Source of the DNA: Onthophagus taurus | Taxonomy: Eukaryota > Arthropoda > Insecta > Coleoptera > Scarabaeidae | Direction: 5' to 3' | DNA length: 64,000 nucleotides | NCBI RefSeq assembly: GCF_036711975.1 | Contig: NC_091973.1 | Location: 3,224,001-3,288,000, forward strand | Part shown: piece after piece, positions 59,611 through 64,000 of the stretch | Numbering within the stretch: position 1 is the first letter of the stretch | Layout: each line of letters opens with the position of its first letter | Position numbers and translations under genes: made by a program | The notes under the pieces: model-generated | Seen by the model: only the letters and a program-made list of their open reading frames with translations | Databases searched by the model: none | What the model was told of the DNA's origin: nothing

Positions 59611-62600
59611 GTGAGTACCGGCAACTTGTTGCTTATTTGCATGGGGCGTCCCCGCGCCACGTGAAACCACCCTTGGACACGTGCCCCGCGACCTGCGCTT
59701 GGGGACCACTTCTTCCCTTACACCGAAACACCTTTTTCCTTTTTTCACTTCGCCATTTCACTTGGGTCTTTTCAACACCCTCTTCATATCTTTTACCAAA
59801 ACAACCTAAATCATTTCATTTTACCCACTTCACCAATTCCATATCAACTAAATTAGAAGTCATAACATATCATATCTCCTCCCTATCTATCCATTATGTG
59901 TTGTTAATAATCGTTATCAACAATGTTTCAATACAATACTTGGTATCACACTTCGTTCAAAGATTATTTAATCAATTGTATAGCCATGTAGATTTTCTTT
60001 CATAACATGTGTTTCAATTAACAACTTAGTATTAATGCGATATAGTTACAACCTTATCTATATACGTCATATTCTATAATTCATTAAATTCATCCATTAA
60101 AACTCATTGTGATTAAAAAATGGATAATATATATAAAAAAGTTGTGTTAAAAGAATGGAATTTGTTTGTGTAGTTGTACTTTAACGTTTCTACGTAGCTA
60201 TTGATCAACGAAGCGGGTTCCATCGTTCACAAACGCGGGCCGGCAAATTTCATTCTCGCAGCGAAATATTTTGAGTTTCGTAATGCGCCGTTTTGGCTCC
60301 CGGTCACGTACGGCCGGGAGCAGAACGCGTCCCGACAATTTTAACGCGACCATTTTTGCGGACGGTCTGCCGCGGAAACGCGCTAAAACGCGCAGACCGC
60401 GCGACGTAGCGATATCCCGGTGCTCGATGTACACCGGCCGCGACCATTTCTATTTCTATTTTTGCTTTTTGCCGAGTTCGCACTTGTTCTTTAGTTCCGC
60501 TATCGATTTTGCGAGCGTACGAGGGCGGAATATCAAACCGCGAGTGGGCCGCATTTCTAAGGAGCCTCACCGCCCGTGGGGTAAACTTGTCAATATTCGG
60601 GGCCCTTCTAAATTGGACCACCGCGAACGCCGAATTTATAAGAGCCCAGTTTTTTTTTCTTCGAAGGCTTTTCTGAACACGCGCGGCACACTTTAAACAC
60701 TAGATTTAAACGTAACTACCCTAACAGTCAAAAAGCTCTAGCTTATGTTTCTAAGGCTTTGTAAAAGTCGGATAAAAAAGTGGTGTTCAACAGGGGAAAG
60801 AAGGGGGTGTCAGAAAATGCATCTAGGAGTGGCAATTACGAGGTTGTCGTTCTGAACGAATTGCCCCCACCCCCCGTAAGCGGTCCTCGCCGCGACGTTT
60901 CGATGTCTGGGGGGACCGGGCCGAACTATTTTAAAGAATAATCGACCGGAGGGGCCCGGAAAAAAATCAGACTTGCAAATTCTTTTTGCCACCCGGCCCT
61001 TGGCAGCCCGTAAAAACATTAACTCCGGCTTCTTAGCGTTGGCGCCCCCTATCGGAATGAGTCGCTCTAAATAATTCCGAGAGGGAAATATTTGAGAAAC
61101 ACCCGGGCAGGAGCCACGACGATTTGCATACTTCTGGAAGCGGCCGCTAATTAAACTACGCGCGCCAAGAAGCGCTCCGCCCCCCTCTTGAGACGACCAA
61201 GAGATCAAACGCGGCCATCCGCAGGCGGGAAGGTCAAACGCTCATCGGCCAGGTGCTACTTTTCCAGCTAATATTTGATCATGGCAAACAAAGATCTTGT
61301 CGTATCTATCTCAACTCAAATGAACCGAAGAACATAAGAAATATATATATGTATATAAGACTAATCCACATATTTCTGACACTTAATTAAATATTTCTAT
61401 GGTGAGAGGGGTATTTCTAATAAATTTGTTATGGCTTTTGACATTATATATATAAAACCAAATAAATGTAGTATTGTTTTAAAGTGTGGTTATAACATGT
61501 GTTGAAGAGTAAGTGAGAGGAAAAAAGAAGGTGGGTTGTCTGAGAGTTGAACGTGGATGCGACGCGGTACAGATATTAAACTAATTTAGAGCAATTATAC
61601 TAAAGGGGAATTACTCAGTGCGACCGTCAATAGAGTTTAGTCGACCGCGCGATCTTAAGCCGGACACTGCGCGTCGCGGTTATGGTGACGTGAAGTGGTG
61701 AGTTTAGGAAGAAAGGTGAACGAATGAAAGGGAAGAGGTTAGTCAAAAGTGGCTTACATTGGACCCTCGAAGGGGAAGAAAAATAAATCGAGCGAGGTCG
61801 TCATCTTCTAATCTAATACGGTCGGGATTAAGTGCTCCGGAGTTTTCGGGAAATTGCTTCTTAGGTCCTACAAGTTCGCGCCATTTATTAGGGAAGCGGT
61901 ATCCAAGGTTTATTTTAATTTCCCGGTCTCGTTCAGGATCGGCCTCTATGCATTTTGATTAGGAGCCTTCCCCCGCATCATATTCCTATTACCTATTATA
62001 TTTTTCATCGGCGGGGACGCAAAATCAAAGCTCCTTGTACCGGATCAATTTTAACTCATGAATACGTTAGCTTTTTTCTCCCCCTTCGTCTTTATCCCAT
62101 TAATAAACATTACCTCCGTGTGATCTGTCTTACATCTTTACCAACCTCAGAACCCTCAGCATCTTAAATAATGTTATTTGCAAAATCTCGACTTCATCAT
62201 TTTTTAAAATTACATAGACGTAAAAAAAATGTATTTATGAAATTGTTTTATTTGAAATCTGTTCGATCGAAAGGGTTAACGTTCGTGTGGTGGGCGGCGG
62301 AGGGAAGGGCCATGTAACGGGCATAAACCGACCCGAACTGTAACATGTGGTTGGAAGTAGTGCTCTCCGTAAAGTTGCCGGCGGGCATATGGTGGTAACG
62401 GCTCTTGCACGAGCCGCATCGTCAATGAGGATCGGTCCCGGCGTCGAATGGCATTCAAAAGCGCGTCAAAGCCCCTACAAACTTAATACGACGCGTCGTC
62501 CTCGATCAATGGCCAAAGCTATATTAAGTCCATTACAAATTGTTTTACGACATAATGATCTGATAGAAAAAGAAAATATTCCAGTTTCAAGTATTTAATA

Positions 62601-64000
62601 ATTCATCCCTAATACATTTTCAATTTCAATTCAAGTGCAACGAATCAAGTTTTTTTTTTAATGAATTTTTGCTCATTTTTGTTTTCTAAACAACTAAACC
62701 GATTGGAAGCAGATTTACGAGTCGGGTCTTGGTTTACTAAAAGGTAGCAAGCGATAGTGAGAAAGTATGTGAGTACAAGACACGCGAACAGATAGGGCCC
62801 TAATGGCAAGAAACAAGAAGTGAACTCGTAGGGTGAAAATTCGTGAAATTTATTCGCACTTTGTTACCGCTCCCTAAAAAACACAATTCCTTCCTAATAA
62901 AGGGGCTACTTTACATGCTCGTTCAAAACGTCTGTCGCCCGTGAAAATAAAAAGGAGGCCGCCCCCCGCCGAAGTTAAAAGGCTCCTCGCGCCCGCCCGC
63001 CCGTTTCGATCATTTACTTTCGCGTTATAATTTCGCCAGGGAACATATTTCGCAGCTTAATATTTCTTTTGCCAAGCTGCGAAGGGGAAGTCCCTTATCG
63101 CGGACGTAAATGCCCCGCCGTGAATCGAGGTTTCGATTCGCCTTTGTAGTGATCCAAGCCGATTCCGGCATGGACCGTTCGAAAAACCTGTCACACAACC
63201 TCTATTATTGAAATGGTTTCACATCGATATCGATAAGTTAGGCTTGTATTCAACAACAAGAAAAAATGTTTTAATTAAATAAATCTTTGATATGATGTTA
63301 CGTATCATTTTAATAAATAAAATTAGGTTTAGCGAGGGTGACGTGACGAATAGTGCTATCGAAATAATGGCGTATGTTCGTAGTGGATGACTTCCTCGGC
63401 CGTCTTGTACCCGGATATTGCTGCCAATCTCGGGGGTCGTCCTGGGCACGATTAGAAGGCCGACAATGGGAGCGAGACGGATTTAATAAAGCACTCTTCG
63501 ATTGTGCCCTATCTCTCTCGTCTCATCGGGTCGCTCAGGCGGCGACCCGAACGACGTCGGCCCATTGATATGCATTGGACCCGCGCCCTCTTTGGATCTT
63601 TCGGCCGGATGCCCACATTCGATCTTTCACCTTTCGCCGGATCGCAAAGCTTTTAATAAATCGTACCGACGCCTTATCCGGACGATAGAAGAACGCGGGG
63701 AAGGAGTCGAAGATCTTGGAGTCGCGTCGCGTGTCGTCGATCGTCCGCTTGCTGCGGCGTAATAATCGCGGCCGGCAATAAATCTATAATCTCATTACTA
63801 AGCGTGTCGCTTTAATTGAAATCTCGTGTCTTAATGAACAAAGTGGTGAGACGCTCTCCGTCCGGCGGCGGCTGAGTGTGGCGACTCTTGCAAAACCAGT
63901 CCGCGACGGTGGCGCCCCCGCCGGCGCTCGTCCGCTCTTTGGCACGTGAGAAGTCCTTTCTCAACAAATAATCGATAAAACTTGGTACGTTTTACAACAG
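59611..64000. other. GC-rich region, presumed intron and regulatory DNA
   Basis: 4.4 kb with GC-rich islands at about 60190-60700, 60820-61250, 61600-61960, 62260-62530 and 62930-64000, separated by AT-rich spacers. Open frames (such as 60271-60696) are Arg-rich by-products of base composition and start at non-ATG codons. It is compatible with the large intron of a developmental gene holding enhancers. No RNA gene recognised. Confidence 0.35.
62248..62388 (-). CDS. Candidate small ORF or terminal exon, 46 codons
   Basis: Minus-strand frame from ATG at 62388 to TAA, MPAGNFTESTTSNHMLQFGS followed by VYARYMALPSAAHHTNVNPF. Composition is balanced and unlike the Arg-rich chance frames nearby. No family recognised, and no promoter or splice site is convincing. 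Confidence 0.25.
   Translation of the reverse strand: MPAGNFTESTTSNHMLQFGSVYARYMALPSAAHHTNVNPFDRTDFK

Noticed and set aside
60271-60696. 141-codon plus-strand frame
   Set aside because: Starts at a non-ATG codon, is Arg-rich on both strands, and has no motif; explained by GC-rich composition.
1-64000. tRNA, rRNA, CRISPR, LTR retrotransposon or viral elements
   Set aside because: Scanned by eye for box motifs, long terminal direct repeats with gag/pol motifs and regular spacer arrays; none seen. The direct repeats at 36946 and 39507 lack any retroelement coding between them.

Overview
The window looks like a nuclear chromosome segment of an insect, most likely a holometabolous species such as a beetle. 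The evidence is AT-rich intergenic DNA, short introns with GT..AG borders mixed with TE-filled ones, insect-type genes (a CLIP-domain protease, klarsicht, bubblegum-type acyl-CoA synthetase) and a Tc1/mariner, hAT, Harbinger and LINE repeat load. Nothing looks bacterial, organellar or viral.

Layout: 0-1.4 kb, 5' exons of a KDM5/lid histone demethylase (minus). 2.6-3.9 kb, a LINE 3' fragment and a hAT relic. 5.0-5.4 kb, SCOC (minus). 6.1-7.8 kb, a CLIP-domain serine protease (plus). 9.4-11.5 kb, a secreted precursor with many dibasic sites and a cysteine-rich C-terminus (minus). 13.6-21.6 kb, transportin-1 (minus), whose second coding intron carries about 3 kb of a self-complementary 207-208 bp satellite. 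24.2-27.4 kb, a PTPDC1-type dual-specificity phosphatase (plus). 29.8-35.1 kb, a bubblegum/ACSBG long-chain acyl-CoA synthetase (plus). 35.6-39.8 kb, a repeat district (about 88 bp repeats with palindromic cores, a LINE insertion, a duplicated segment of about 300 bp) around a small SERF gene (minus). 40.0-44.7 kb, MTMR14/EDTP phosphoinositide phosphatase (plus), with an intron made almost wholly of nested mariner-like elements. 45.7-57.8 kb, a klarsicht-type KASH protein (plus) with an alternative, non-KASH 3' end resembling the lipid-droplet isoform of the fly gene. 57.8-64 kb, a GC-rich region with one convincing His/Ala-rich coding exon of a probable transcription factor and otherwise possible regulatory DNA.

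The genes are unrelated housekeeping and developmental genes. Two pairs are related in function: two phosphatases of different families (PTPDC1, MTMR14), and lipid-related functions (ACSBG, and the putative droplet-targeting klar isoform). Exon models were built by hand from translated similarity, splice consensus and codon phase; every intron stated as phase-checked keeps the frame across the whole CDS. The most interesting points are the klar LD-like terminal exon and an unannotated cassette exon, the palindromic satellite inside transportin, the uncharacterised prohormone-like precursor, and TE-built introns in two phosphatase genes.
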